Source: Spinellus fusiger (taxonomy: Eukaryota > Mucoromycota > Mucoromycetes > Mucorales > Phycomycetaceae). From it: DNA of 64,000 bases. Shown here piece after piece: positions 20,840-32,748 of this stretch. Numbering within the stretch: the first letter of the stretch is position 1; each line of letters opens with the position of its first letter. The notes beneath the pieces were generated by a model. That model ran no database searches, was not told the DNA's origin, and saw only the letters and a program-made list of their open reading frames with translations. The translations under genes and the position numbers were made by a program. The stretch is from the NCBI GenBank assembly GCA_025094145.1, contig JALLLS010000128.1, positions 1 through 64,000 on the forward strand, given 5' to 3'.

Positions 20840-23800
20840 CTATCTGCGCTCCTTCACAAACAGGACAAGCCATACAAAGGCAAACACTATAAAGGACATA
20901 AACATAATGCTAAGTTTGATAACATCTGGCCAGTAGTTCTTGGCATTAAATCCAAAGGTAGACAAGATAGTGGCACCTGGTACCTGTTGGGTGTTAATCT
21001 CTTATCACTTCTATGGAGGGGTCTTACATCAATGTTCAATCCATAACGTTCTTCTACCAGTTGGAGATACAGCATCTCATTCACTAGCAGTGCCTCCAAT
21101 CCATAATTGAAGAAGGACAGGTGCTTGAGCCATCCAAAGTAGGGTGACATGGAGTCTAACAGTAAGTACACTTTATATTCTACATCCATCTTACCTTTGT
21201 TCAGTAAAAGACCAGCAAACAGCATGGAGAATAACATCACCATGCAGCTGAGCAAGTTGGCCATGGAGATATTCTTAAATACAACACCAATGACCAAACA
21301 GGCAGCAGCAGCAGTGAGATTGAAGAGAACAAGCACTAACAAAAACTTGAAGAAGTTGGCAGTGCCTTCTACCAGACCCACCATATAGTATGAAATCAAC
21401 CCCATCATCAGTGGAGGCACCACTCTCAAGGGAATAATATCAAACAGTACTTTGGATAGAAAGTAGGTACCAGGAGAATAGTATCCATTGGCTCTTTCTC
21501 TTACAAAAAGAATACGCTCACTTGAAAACACTTGAAGTGAGGTCAGACACATGAATCCCAAGAGTGCCTCATAAAAGAAAAAGAGACCCATGCGATTCTG
21601 GAAACCAGCAATCGTATTGGACACCTTGTAAAACAATCCGCCACAAATCACTGTTCATGGCATCGTTATTAAGTCTGTTCTCTTGATCTATAGAACTTAC
21701 ATGCAAGGACAACAGCAATAGCATAATGAGCAAACATCAGCATGGGGTTGCGGTACAGATTCTTGAAGGTTCTGTCTGCAAGAATGCGGAATTGAGTCAA
21801 CCAGCCTGGTCTTTCATGGGTGATCAGTGGTTTAGGGATATGCACAACGCCCTGTTCAATGCTCTCGGGTGTGCTACTAGAAGCCGCTGCAATGTAGCGC
21901 TCAATCTCATCATTTGTAGCAGAATACACTTGGCTCTTTTCAAATGCATCCAAAAGATACTTTATGTGGAGAGCGAGTTTGTCTTGCTCCATGCCAGGTT
22001 CAGTGTCAATAACAACATCCATTTCAGACATGTGCTGTCTATGCAGTCTCTCTTGGCGCAGTCTCTCTTGGCATGCATCGAGTTCAGACACAGACTGTTC
22101 ACCCGTGTTGTAAAAGTCATCCACAGAAGGAGGGGTGTTGATGCTACTAGCCTCTTGTTGTGCTATGTTTGTGGCGGTGGCTGGTTCCATGGGCTGCATG
22201 GTAAGATCAATAAGGTAGTCAGCAATGTTGAATCCAGGTGGACATGTATAGCCAATGCTCTTGAAATGATTCTGAGCATGGACACGGGGTCCTGAATACA
22301 AAACATGGCCCTTTGCTACCACCACGAGCTGATCAAACATGGTGACAATATTAGAGCGGGGCTGATGGATAGTAAAGATGATGGTTCGGTTATAATCTCT
22401 CGCCAATGTCACTAGTGACTCGACGACATTGAATGCATTGTAGGAATCCAGACCACTGGTAGGTTCATCCAGAAACAAGATGGAGGGAGAAGTGACGAGT
22501 TCACAAGCAATGGCCACTCTTCTTCTCTCTCCACCACTGATGGATCTCTCGTCTGCCTGTCCAATCTTGGAGTCCTTGATAGAGTAAATGCCTAGCTCCT
22601 GTATGACTTCCATGACTCTATACTTTTTGGCAGATTCACTCATTGAACGTGGAAGACGCAAAAGAGCAGAGTAGAGGATGGTTTCATAGACTGTCAGAGT
22701 AGGAATCATTGTGTCTTCCTGATCCACATAACCAATGTGCTTTTTGTACTCTGAGCGGGAAAGACGGTGGCCATTGAGAAGGATATCCCCCGAGACAGTG
22801 CCTGTCTTTGTGCGATTGGCAAGGATGTCTAGCAGGGTGGTTTTTCCTGCACCCGAAGGACCCATGATGGCCATGACTTTTCCTGGTCTGGCAATACCAG
22901 AAGCACCCTTTAAGATGTTATGTTTGCCAACAGAGTAAGAGAGAGAGTCGAATATCAAGTGAGTAGGGATATGTTCTGACATGAGTTTTCCTGCTTCATC
23001 ATCCTCCAGCTGTACAAATCCTTCTGAACGAGATGACTTTTTGGCACAGTAGTAGACAATAGAGCTCACTAGGACTAGGAAGAGAGAAACGCCTGCTATT
23101 CCCAATCCAATCATGAGCTGGTTGGTGGGTCTTTCAGGGCGCTTAGGACAGAAGAGTGGGTGAGTTATGTGGTGGGGTGGGGATGATCCTACCTCAAATC
23201 CAGGTACCATGGTGTAATGAAGACATTCACCCGAGTTACAAGAGAGGAAGATGGAACTATCACCAAACACAGCAGATATCAGATCATCCATGGCAGGTTC
23301 TAAGACACAAAGGGAGTAAATCAGCACCATCCGTAGCATAGCAACACTGCTTACCTGAGAATGCACAGTTAGGACCAACACAATTGAAACTGGCAGGTCC
23401 TTGGATTTCTTCTTTTAGCATTTCTCCAATATCAATAGAGCCATCCTTGCCACATAACATTTCTCCCACAATGCATCGACATTCAATGGTCTCGCATGCA
23501 TATTTGGTGATGTTTTTATCATAGCTGTGTTCTAAGCACAGGTTATTCTTCTGTTCATCTCTGTTGTTATGGCACCCACCTTGTTCAAATGTACATGTAT
23601 TCAAGTGGCAATAAAAGGACTCGACCTGATCCACCCAGACTATAGCAAGATTAGAAAAGAAAAAGAAGAAAGAAAAGAAGAAGGTTGCTTACATTGGAAA
23701 TCACACGAAGCGTCTTTTTGGTTGCAGGAGAACGTGACTTGAGGGACTTGTGTCTTGAGTTGATCAAGAATCTTACGGTCTGATAAGAATCAATGAATGG

Positions 23801-24476
23801 ATGAGTTAAAAGAGTAAAAGAGTGATTCAACACAGGGCTTCTGCTTCACTTACTGGTCACATTGCACATCTGGTGGTTCTCTATGACTGTCAATCCCCCT
23901 TGATAGCAGGTGCCTTTTTCTGTCGGTACCATTGCGTCACATACGCTGTCCTGTGTGCATACTGTGTGCAGTGTTTAGCAAGTGGATGTTATGTACACTA
24001 CCCCGCCTCCCCGTCCTCTCTTCTTTTTCTTGTGAGCCATACCATTGCAGTTGATGCCCTCCCATCCTTCTGGACAGTCACAGTGGTCGCCTTGACGAGG
24101 GCTTCGATGGCGACCATCCGAAAGCGCTCCACATACTATCCAATGGAGTGGTTAGACTGGTATGAGGATAGCAGAACCCCTCTGTGTCCAATGTCTCAAC
24201 TCTAGACTTACAAGGCTGTCTGCAGTCATCACCACCAAATCCGGGAGGACAGTTGCACTTTCCATTGTAGTCTGTACAGTTGGCAAAATGAAGACAGTCG
24301 AATCCAGGCAATAAGCAGTTGAAACAAGGAGGACAATGGTCAGGTATATCAAAATAAGGAGTTAATGCTGAGTAGGTGGTGTTGGTGAATTGGGGTTTGG
24401 CACTGCAAAGGGCTACACAGTAGAAGGTCCCTAGCAGCCATAGGATGCCTCTCACTGCTTTAGAGGGAAGAGCCAT
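20840..24476 (-). CDS. ADP1: ABC transporter of the ADP1/ABCG (White) family with extracellular EGF-like head
   Basis: Half-size ABCG permease. Exons (complement): 24476-24212, 24135-24043, 23961-23854, 23779-23693, 23639-23355, 23299-21701, 21650-21028, 20983-20840. All seven introns (44-81 bp) are GT-AG and the phases close to 1067 residues, close to yeast Adp1. A signal peptide ([17 protein letters not shown]) starts from the ATG at 24476. Cys-rich EGF-like segments follow ([39 protein letters not shown]), then one helix at about 341-364. The ATPase domain has Walker [10 protein letters not shown] near residue 427, signature ISGGERRR, Walker [13 protein letters not shown] and H-loop IHQPRS. 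A six-helix ABC2 membrane domain follows ([30 protein letters not shown]) and it ends FVKERR. Collinearity with Adp1, EGF region included, makes orthology likely. The substrate is unknown in the family. Confidence 0.95.
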
Positions 24477-27400
24477 GAAGAGAAGCCTCCACTTGAAGTG
24501 CAGTCGCTTTGACTTGTACACTTGTAAAGTCACGTAAGGGTATGACGCATCAATCGGGAGATGAACTCCTATGAATGTCCAAAAAGAAACCTCCACCCCG
24601 TGTTGCTGTGGAGTTGCTTGTGTCTGTTCATGTGACACGGACATTTCTATTTCCTTTCTTCTTTTGAAAGGACAATGGGATGTCACCTGCCCCTGCCTGT
24701 GTAGGATTAACTACAAGGATTTGTAGTGTAGACACACACACACACGCATAAAGAGAGAGAGAAAGAGAGAGAAAAGAATCTGTGATGTTTATTAGTGTTA
24801 TTATTAGTGTTATTATTAGTGTTGTTGGGTGATGATAAAAGGGCAGGGAGATGTTAGTAATATAAAAAAGAAATACAACCTATTCTACTGTAATCTATTC
24901 TATTACAACCCCTCCTATTACAACCCCTCCTCTCTGTCACTAGCCATAGTGCTGTGGAATAGAAGTAGAGTAGCTCCATGGACAAACACAAGTCAGTTTA
25001 GAATAAAAAACATCACCAGACCCTATCTCTTGCTATTCACTGCATAACAGACGATGCTATATCAACACAATTCTCCATTAAGAAGAAAAATGGACATATC
25101 AAGGCAAAAGAAGACAGACACTTGTTACCCAGAAAAAGAATTCAAACAGTCTTCTTGTTAGTGAGTTTAGGAAGGAGTCTGAGAGCACTTTTTTTGTTTG
25201 AGTTTGTCACTAGGTTGATTCAATGAGCCACCATAGAGTGAGGGAAGAATATGACATAGTTTTGGATCTTCCTCTAGACTCTAACTTATAAAGACAATAC
25301 CAATGGCAGCAGTAGGCATGGTGTTTGTCAATAAAAGACCAGAGAGATGAATTCAAAGAACTCCATGTCCATCTTCATATCCTCCATGTCTGTGTCTGTG
25401 TCTGTGTCTGTGTCTTTATCTTTTTTGGAGGTGCTAGTATAGTTTAACTGAATAAAAAACAGTTTCTTATCTATGGAGTGAGGAGTATCTCTGATGCTTA
25501 CATATTATAGGTCAATAGTGTTTTTATGAGATACCTCTAGCATACTACATAAAAGTCCAAGTGTGTGTATATCCTTTGCATGTAGCATTGACTTAATCCC
25601 CAGTTGATGGGAGTAATGACTGCACATAGAATATATAAACTTCTTTTTATTTATTTATTTAATATCTTTCTTTAGAGTGTATCTACAGACACAGAAGAGG
25701 AGGGCCTGGTAATAGCTAACCATCTTACTACGAGTCATTTACCTTGATTCATGCTACTTACCAAATGTATAGGATTTCATAATAGCAATTTAAAGTTGAA
25801 TTGAGCATAGATACATAACATCTTTCAAAAGAAGTTTGGGTCTTGACTATACATTCATTCTACTTTATATTTATATATAATATAATCATTGATAATGCCT
25901 TGTTCTATTTCTGTTAGTAGTGCATGATAGTAAAGTAAACATTCTTTCTTGAAGACACCTCATGTTTATGTCAAGAGCATATTCTAAACATGTCTTCTTA
26001 GTGTAATATTTTATCTGCACTCTATAGAATAAAAGATAAAGTATAATGGTAGTAATAATGGTACTAACCATAGTAACAAAATAAAATAATAATAGATAAG
26101 GTCTACTCTTGATACTACAGCTACCAAAACAGACTCTTAGGCTATTCAATCCAATGCTTCATTATAGACTATATCAAATAAAGAGTTATTCGTGCAATAG
26201 AATGCTAAAAAGAAGGTTATCAGTTGCAAGTACCTATATTTCTATAACATTCATGGCTCTATGACTAAGACTTTATAGGAATTCAGCAATAACAACAATA
26301 CTTGAGTTTATCCTGTCATACACTATTATCTTCGATGTTCAAAACGGGTTGTACAGGGAACGTGGTAGAGAAAAGCACTTGCATCCCACTCTTCTACCTG
26401 TTTGTGTGTGTGGCATTGTCTACTCTTTTTCTATTGATTGTATTGTATTGTATTGTATTCTATGTTTCATGTAGATAGATAGATGGGATAGATAGAAATA
26501 CATATGTGGTTATATATCTGTGTCTATTAAATATCCCATGTAAAAAGTAATTATGATAACTTACAGGAAGCATAGTGTAGCCACCATAATACTCTTTTAC
26601 TTTTATTTTTATTTTTATGAAACTGTATGGTGAGTATCACGGAGAATAACGTATCTACTCTCTCTTTGGATATTCTTGAAGTGATAACACTACTTTGACT
26701 AAATATCTTCTAATCATAGTGCTATATATTAATGATTTCTAAAGTAAGAAAGAAATACATAAGCTAAAAGGCATAAACCATAGACACCCCTTCTAGTGTA
26801 TCAATAGCTACTATTCTCGTATATCCAATTACCTTTTGTCTTTATCATTATTACCTTTTCATAGTTTAAATTCTGCTACAATCGAATTTTTAATAACATA
26901 TTAGGAGTCTCATCATGGTACATATCATTACATCAATAGACGCACCTCGTTAAAAATAAATAAAAATAAACATGGGATATTCTAGAGAATGGAACTCTTT
27001 GTCAATACAAATACTATTTCTACAGATCAGGTAGTGATAATCTCTTGTAGATGAAAACATGTGAATTAACTATTCTCTATCTATCACAGTAAGTCTTTTC
27101 GAGTAGGTGTATTGGTGTTTCCTACTTTGTATTGATGAAGATCTTAAGTATCCGTCCTACAATCACCCTATTTTGTTTCTCCTTTGAGATAGCAATGAAA
27201 ATATATTTTATTTATTTAACATTCGATATGTTTCTTTCCTCTGGATATTCTAATCTTCTCCATCTTTCCTACCATAAACCATATCACATCTCTCTAATCT
27301 ATCACTGGTAGGTGTATAAACAGGATAAAAGCATGTGGTGATCCATGTTTCTAGAATTCGGTAATAGAAATACATGTTTAATTTCTTACTTCTTTATGAT

Positions 27401-29439
27401 AAACACGTTACACTTTTGCAAATCAAACATTAATTATTATTTTGAGTTCTCATTAGATGGGTGGACAGAAATACTGGGCTTACTGTGCACAGATGTTTTG
27501 TTTCATAAATGATTGGTAAATATCTTTTTCTTTTTCTTTGACTGTACATGGATCTATAGGAGATAGGCTTTCCATCAACAGTCAAATGAGGATGTGAGAG
27601 AGGACTTGCCAAAGCTTCCAATAAAACTAAATATTGAAATACTAAAATAATGTCTTTTCGTATTGACCAGTACATATCTATTAAGATTCATAATAGCATA
27701 AGCTCTACAGTGTAACCTATACTTCTAGGTTGCTTGTAGGCTATCTTTGGAGCCATCTCTTGATTTTGGATACATGTTCATTTACAGTCCTACTATAAAT
27801 GATAACATGATAGCATGATAACATACTAACATGATAAGGATAAGGGTCCTTTTTAAAATAATAGTGGGTACTGATAGTCATTGGAATGGTGTTGTATCTT
27901 ATGAGTATGTCAATTCAAATATACTCTGTCTAGGAGAAGCCAAAGTCCATGATATTCACCTTTTCCCGCTAGATTCTTTTTCTACTGCATCACTAAAGTC
28001 ATTCCATACTTTCTTTTTATTATTATTATTATTATTATTATCTACTTCACTATGAACCTACACACCAAAGATGTTTCTCTTTTCCAATACTACATTGAAT
28101 ATCTTTGATTTCTTCAAGGTATGTTCATCTTGGTTAGAATATTAAATAGTAAAACAGATAGGCTTTTATGTATGCATATTTTGTAAGAACTACAACATAT
28201 CGGTATCTTAATCGATTGATGTTTAGTGATGGTTTAAACTCATTATAGGCCATTGCTGTAAATATAGATTTAAGTGAACCAAAGTCGTCTTATGGCAACA
28301 CATCAACAGTGAAAAAATAGACACACACTGCTATCCCAAACACACAAAATGTTTCCATGTTTACCTTCTTTGGTCCTTTTTTTATATGGCCAATAGAGAT
28401 TCAGTGCTCTATTCTTATAGACACAAAGGGAACAAGACACACTATACATTGCCATTACAGAAAGACTGCAGAGGATATTCTTATAGTATTTGGTTTGTTG
28501 AAGGCCTATAGACCTTCCTTGCAAAGAAACAAGAGGATAGAGGGTGTGTTTGGTAGTGTATTTATTGAGAAGAGGAGAATATCCTTTTGAATAAGTTTAA
28601 CCCTACGAAACAGATACACACACACACAAATATAAACATAGAGATATAGATATTTACACATACATGTTTATCACTTTCTTTGGTATGATCTATCTTTAAT
28701 AGCTGATATTGTTTTTATAAAGAACAACAACCATGTCTTTATATACTACCCTTTCTCTTTTATTCAATAGTAAACAGTAGAGAAGAATGGTATATCATAT
28801 TCTAGGGAAAAAACGAATTAAGGGAAGTCTATTTTCATAGCCATGTCTATTTCCAATGTTCTCTCTGTGTACATTAGGGTGGCCTTTCCATTGGTATCTC
28901 CATCAAGGCTCTATTTTATTGGATCTTCCATTTTTCTTTTCTTTAACTACACACCCTACCTATTGTACTTTCTTCTTCCATACCAAACTAACACACATAC
29001 TCCTTCTTGTTGTAGAGTGCGGATGTTGAATTCAGAATACTTTTTACCGAAAGCTCATTTCTTTCGTCTCTCCGCTAACCCTTTTCTTTTGAAATTTGCC
29101 TTACTTCCTTCTCTCTTTCTCTTTCTTTCCTTCTTTCCTTCTTTCCTTCCTTTTCTTTTCTTTCTTCTTCTTTCAATTCCTCCCACTGTGCGTGTGTGTG
29201 TGCTTGTGTGTGTGTGTGTGTGTGTCTCATTTCTCCCATCTTTTTCATTGCATGAATTTTGTTATATAATTTCATATTACTGTATATTTTACAATAGATC
29301 ATTTTAACATTTAGTTATGGCAAGTCTTGTTCCCAGCTAAAATATATAATATATAATATAATATATACATATACATATATATATACTCCACATATACTCT
29401 ATATGTATTCTAATAGTATATCTATTGTTCATTTTATAG
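24477..29439. other. Long AT-rich intergenic region, 5 kb
   Basis: I find no supported coding region or recognisable transposon here. Short simple repeats occur (CACA at 24730, TGTGTC at 25388, TTGTA at 26430, TTA at 28017, TTCC/TTTC at 29105-29170, TG at 29195-29226). The right end (28.8-29.4 kb) probably contains the promoter and the missing first exon of the deacetylase, since the exon at 29440 starts after an acceptor (TTTTATAG). Confidence 0.55.
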
Positions 29440-32204
29440 GATACACTTCCAATCAGAGCCTCTTATTCCGTTGACTCCCGTAGACTTTCACCTGCCAGTT
29501 GTGGGTCACCTCCCTATCCCGACAGTGACGGTAATTGGTCTACCTCCTCCAATGGGTCTTTAAAAAGACGACGACGGCCAGGCCGACCCTCCAAGCCAAA
29601 AGCCAAAGACATAGAGCCATGGACAGACGGCATTGCCATGGCAGAAGAAAGACTAAAAGTCCTATCTCTTCCTAGCTATAGTAAATATTCGCTTGCCTAG
29701 GATTGAATTTTATTTTATTTTGCTCATCATCAGAGTAGCTCATTACCGTGCAGGGGATCAGGTAGAAGCCCTCAAATGTAGTGACCACGGCAAAGAATGG
29801 TATTGTGCTCGGGTGGTTCAAGTAGAAGACATCAATGCAAGTGAGCGCGTATTTGTTCACTATGAAGGATGGCCACCCGATCATGCTGACTGGCTCAGTC
29901 TTAGTTCAGTAAGAATGGGGCGTTCTCTTCGGTTTGGGCCTTCTGGCAGAGAAAGTGATCGATCATGGAAGGATTATGCCTCGTTTTATTATACGAAGCA
30001 AGGGATCAGTGTACGGCAGCATACAGGTCTTGTCCAAGACACACGCATGTCACTGCATTGCTGTCCATGTCATTCAGCAGAAACAGTGCATCCCGAACGA
30101 CCAGATCGCATTGCTTCTATTCTGCAAACACTTCATAGTCAAAGGTAGTCATTGTGAGGAAATCCATAGAAAGTCCATGGGTCTATCTTATACTAAGTTG
30201 TTTGTGTAGAATGTTGCGCCTTTTTCATCATATCTATGCACGGGAGGCTACCCTGGAGGAACTGATGCATGTCCATACACCCTTTCATGTTCGCAATTAC
30301 ACTGCTTCTCTCATTAAACAAGAGGATGAAGACACAGAGGATACAGAGGACCTAGAGGAAGAAGAGGATCCCAACCCTCGACCCTACAAAATATCAATTG
30401 CTGCACTTCTCAATCCCATGCCAGAAGATGTCCCGTCCTCACCTCTTCCTCGATGCCAGCGTCACGGCTCCATTGTGGGCCCTACGCGTGGTGTGGGAGG
30501 TGGTGTGGTAGTAGAGGCAGATCAAGACGATATTAAACAGCAACACAGACGGTTCTCCACAGCAGCCATCTCAGCAGATCTGTCGAAAGATGCGCCTGTA
30601 CCTATCTCTCCACCGGGTCTTGTTTGTAAAATGACTTGCGGGGAACTCGGTATTGGTAAGTGAGTAGGCAGGATGATAATTCAACACGTTGGATAGCCGT
30701 CGACACCACCTTCCATCCTCTTCACTCTAGTTTGTCGGCTCGTGTAGCTGCTGGAGCTCTCCTTAATTTAGTAACGCCCATTGTACAAGGTCAACTTCGT
30801 AATGGGTTTGCGCTTATTCGTCCACCAGGTAAATCTAAAGTAAACCCCACCCTTTTGCCCTTGTTTAAAACCACCCACCCCTACCCACCTACAAACATCT
30901 ACAATGCATCATAATAAAATACAATAAAAAGGACATCATGCAGAGGATGACAATGCAATGGGATTCTGCTTCTTTAATAATGTGGCAGTAGCAGTGTCTG
31001 TCACATTGGAAAGATATTCAAAGATCAAAAAGATTCTTGTAGTAGATTGGTAAGTCATGGTCCTTTGATATTGCTAACCTATTAACTACTAGGGATGTTC
31101 AGTAAGTCAGTCCTTATTATAGAAAATAGAGTGGAGGAAGTCGAGTGTCTGTGTGTCTATGAGTCAGTGTATTTATTCAGAGGGTCTTCTTTATAGTCAT
31201 GGTAATGGAACACAGAAAACATTCTACGATAATCCCAATGTTCTGTATATCTCTGTCCATCGATGGGAGCATGGTCGATTCTATCCCTACAGTGGCGCCC
31301 CCAATGAATGTGGACAAGATGCTGGTTTAGGACGGAATATCAACATCTCCTTCAATGAATCTTCTGGGAAACCAAGTAAGCAATGAAGCGTCAGTGCATT
31401 GCTTGTTTCTTCTATTGAACAAGATGTTAAACTCTTTCTCTCTTTAATATGATGATAGAGCCAATGGGCGATACTGAGTTTATAGCTGCGTTCTATCATA
31501 TAGTGCTACCTATTGCACGACAATTTCTTCCAGACATGGTAAGTCTCTCTTTTGAACTGAGTTGTCGTTGTTGACCGAAAGATATTCGTATCTGCTGGGT
31601 TTGACGCTGCGGAAGGACATCCAAGCAATGTAAGTGTATTCCATAAGATGGTTTTATTATTTTTTTATTTTTATTATCTCCACCAAAAGAAGAGAACAAA
31701 CTAACTCCATGGATACTATTGTGAATGACTTGCAGCTTGGAGGCTATAAAGTATCACCGAGAGGATTTGCCTTGATGACAAAAATAATGAAGGATCTAGC
31801 AGAAGAACTATGTGATGGAAGGCTCATATTAACACTCGAGGGTAAGAATCCTCCCACCGTGCAATGTACTGAACCTCTTCTTTCTTATAGGTGGTTATGA
31901 GCTACAACCCTTGGCAAACTCAGCTGCAGCCAGTGTCGCCCAGCTTCTTCCATATCCTATTGACTCTGAGGGACCTTTAGAATACAAACACTCACTCAAT
32001 GCCATTAAGCCTAACCAAGGGGCTGTGGAGTCGTTGAGTACAGTTGCTCAAATCCAAAGACAATTTTGGAATCTTCCTGATTATTTATTTGTCCCTGGCT
32101 TCAGATTCCAATTGCCAGTAGAGTGGAGGGCCAAGGATAGTATTTCTACTCGACCGCGTCGTGATAAAAGACCTATCAAAGTGCCTATTGTTGAGGGTTA
32201 CTGA
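29440..32204 (+). CDS. Class II histone deacetylase fused to AT-hook and chromo-barrel/Tudor-knot module (5' end missing)
   Basis: Removes acetyl groups from lysine, probably on nucleosomes. Exons: 29440-29680, 29736-30144, 30210-30655, 30697-30828, 30932-31049, 31093-31101, 31197-31375, 31459-31538, 31582-31629, 31736-31841, 31891-32204. All phases agree, giving 693 residues here. In order: an AT-hook ([12 protein letters not shown], about residues 44-55), a chromo-barrel ([38 protein letters not shown]), then the HDAC domain from TGLVQDTRM. Metal and catalytic motifs are [27 protein letters not shown] and EGGYEL, the last with the active Tyr (vertebrate class IIa has His). The order resembles HDAC4-type catalytic domains; no Arb2 domain follows, unlike yeast Hda1. 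An acidic, Pro-rich insert of about 90 residues (30320-30600) splits the catalytic domain. The second acceptor (29736 or 29739) and the first exon are uncertain. Confidence 0.9.
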
Positions 32205-32270
32205 TCTATCAATATTATATTCACACATACACACATGTCTATATATATATATAATGTATGTATGTATGTA

Positions 32271-32301
<31 letters not shown>

Positions 32302-32748
32302 TTACTGCCGTTATTTATTATCATTATTCTTATTATTACTGCCACCAGACATATGCTTCTGTATAGATATACCTACCCCCTGCTCACACACTCATTAACA
32401 CAACTACCCACTCACTCAGCTATATATGTATCTATCATTATCTATAGATGCAAATACTTTTATGTACTTCAATGAACAAATAAACCCCAACACATAGATA
32501 CTATTCATTTTTAACATAAAGTACTATTATAAAACAGTCTCTTTTTATTTTTATTTTTATAAATATATATATATAAGCGATGACTCTTGGACTACAATAA
32601 GCTATTGTTAGTTAATATTGTACTGAGAAATAAACAGATAGCTTTTGAGATAAAGATATATATTGTAATTATAGCTACAAATAAACAAAGCAAATGAGAG
32701 AGATAAAACGAAACTATCAGTGGATCTTGACAGGGGGAAATTACATTC
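32205..32748. other. Convergent 3' spacer with microsatellites
   Basis: Between the deacetylase and Nup85 stops. It contains (GTAT)n at 32255-32276 running into (TG)n up to 32301, and AT-rich 3'UTR-like DNA. No gene is seen. Confidence 0.75.

Noticed and set aside
21726..22295. 189-codon plus-strand frame inside the ABC transporter
   Set aside because: It is antisense to the well-supported ADP1-type coding exon; no motif or splice context of its own.
28843..29307. 154-codon plus-strand frame before the deacetylase
   Set aside because: Mostly Phe/Leu/Ser from a CT-rich tract and a TG microsatellite; it has no donor leading in phase to the exon at 29440.
30656..30671. A 16-bp intron (GTAAGTGAGTAGGCAG) in the deacetylase
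   Set aside because: It gives a stop in the next codon; the acceptor at 30696 (41-bp intron) keeps the frame and restores CGELGIAVDTT against HDAC4-type sequences.
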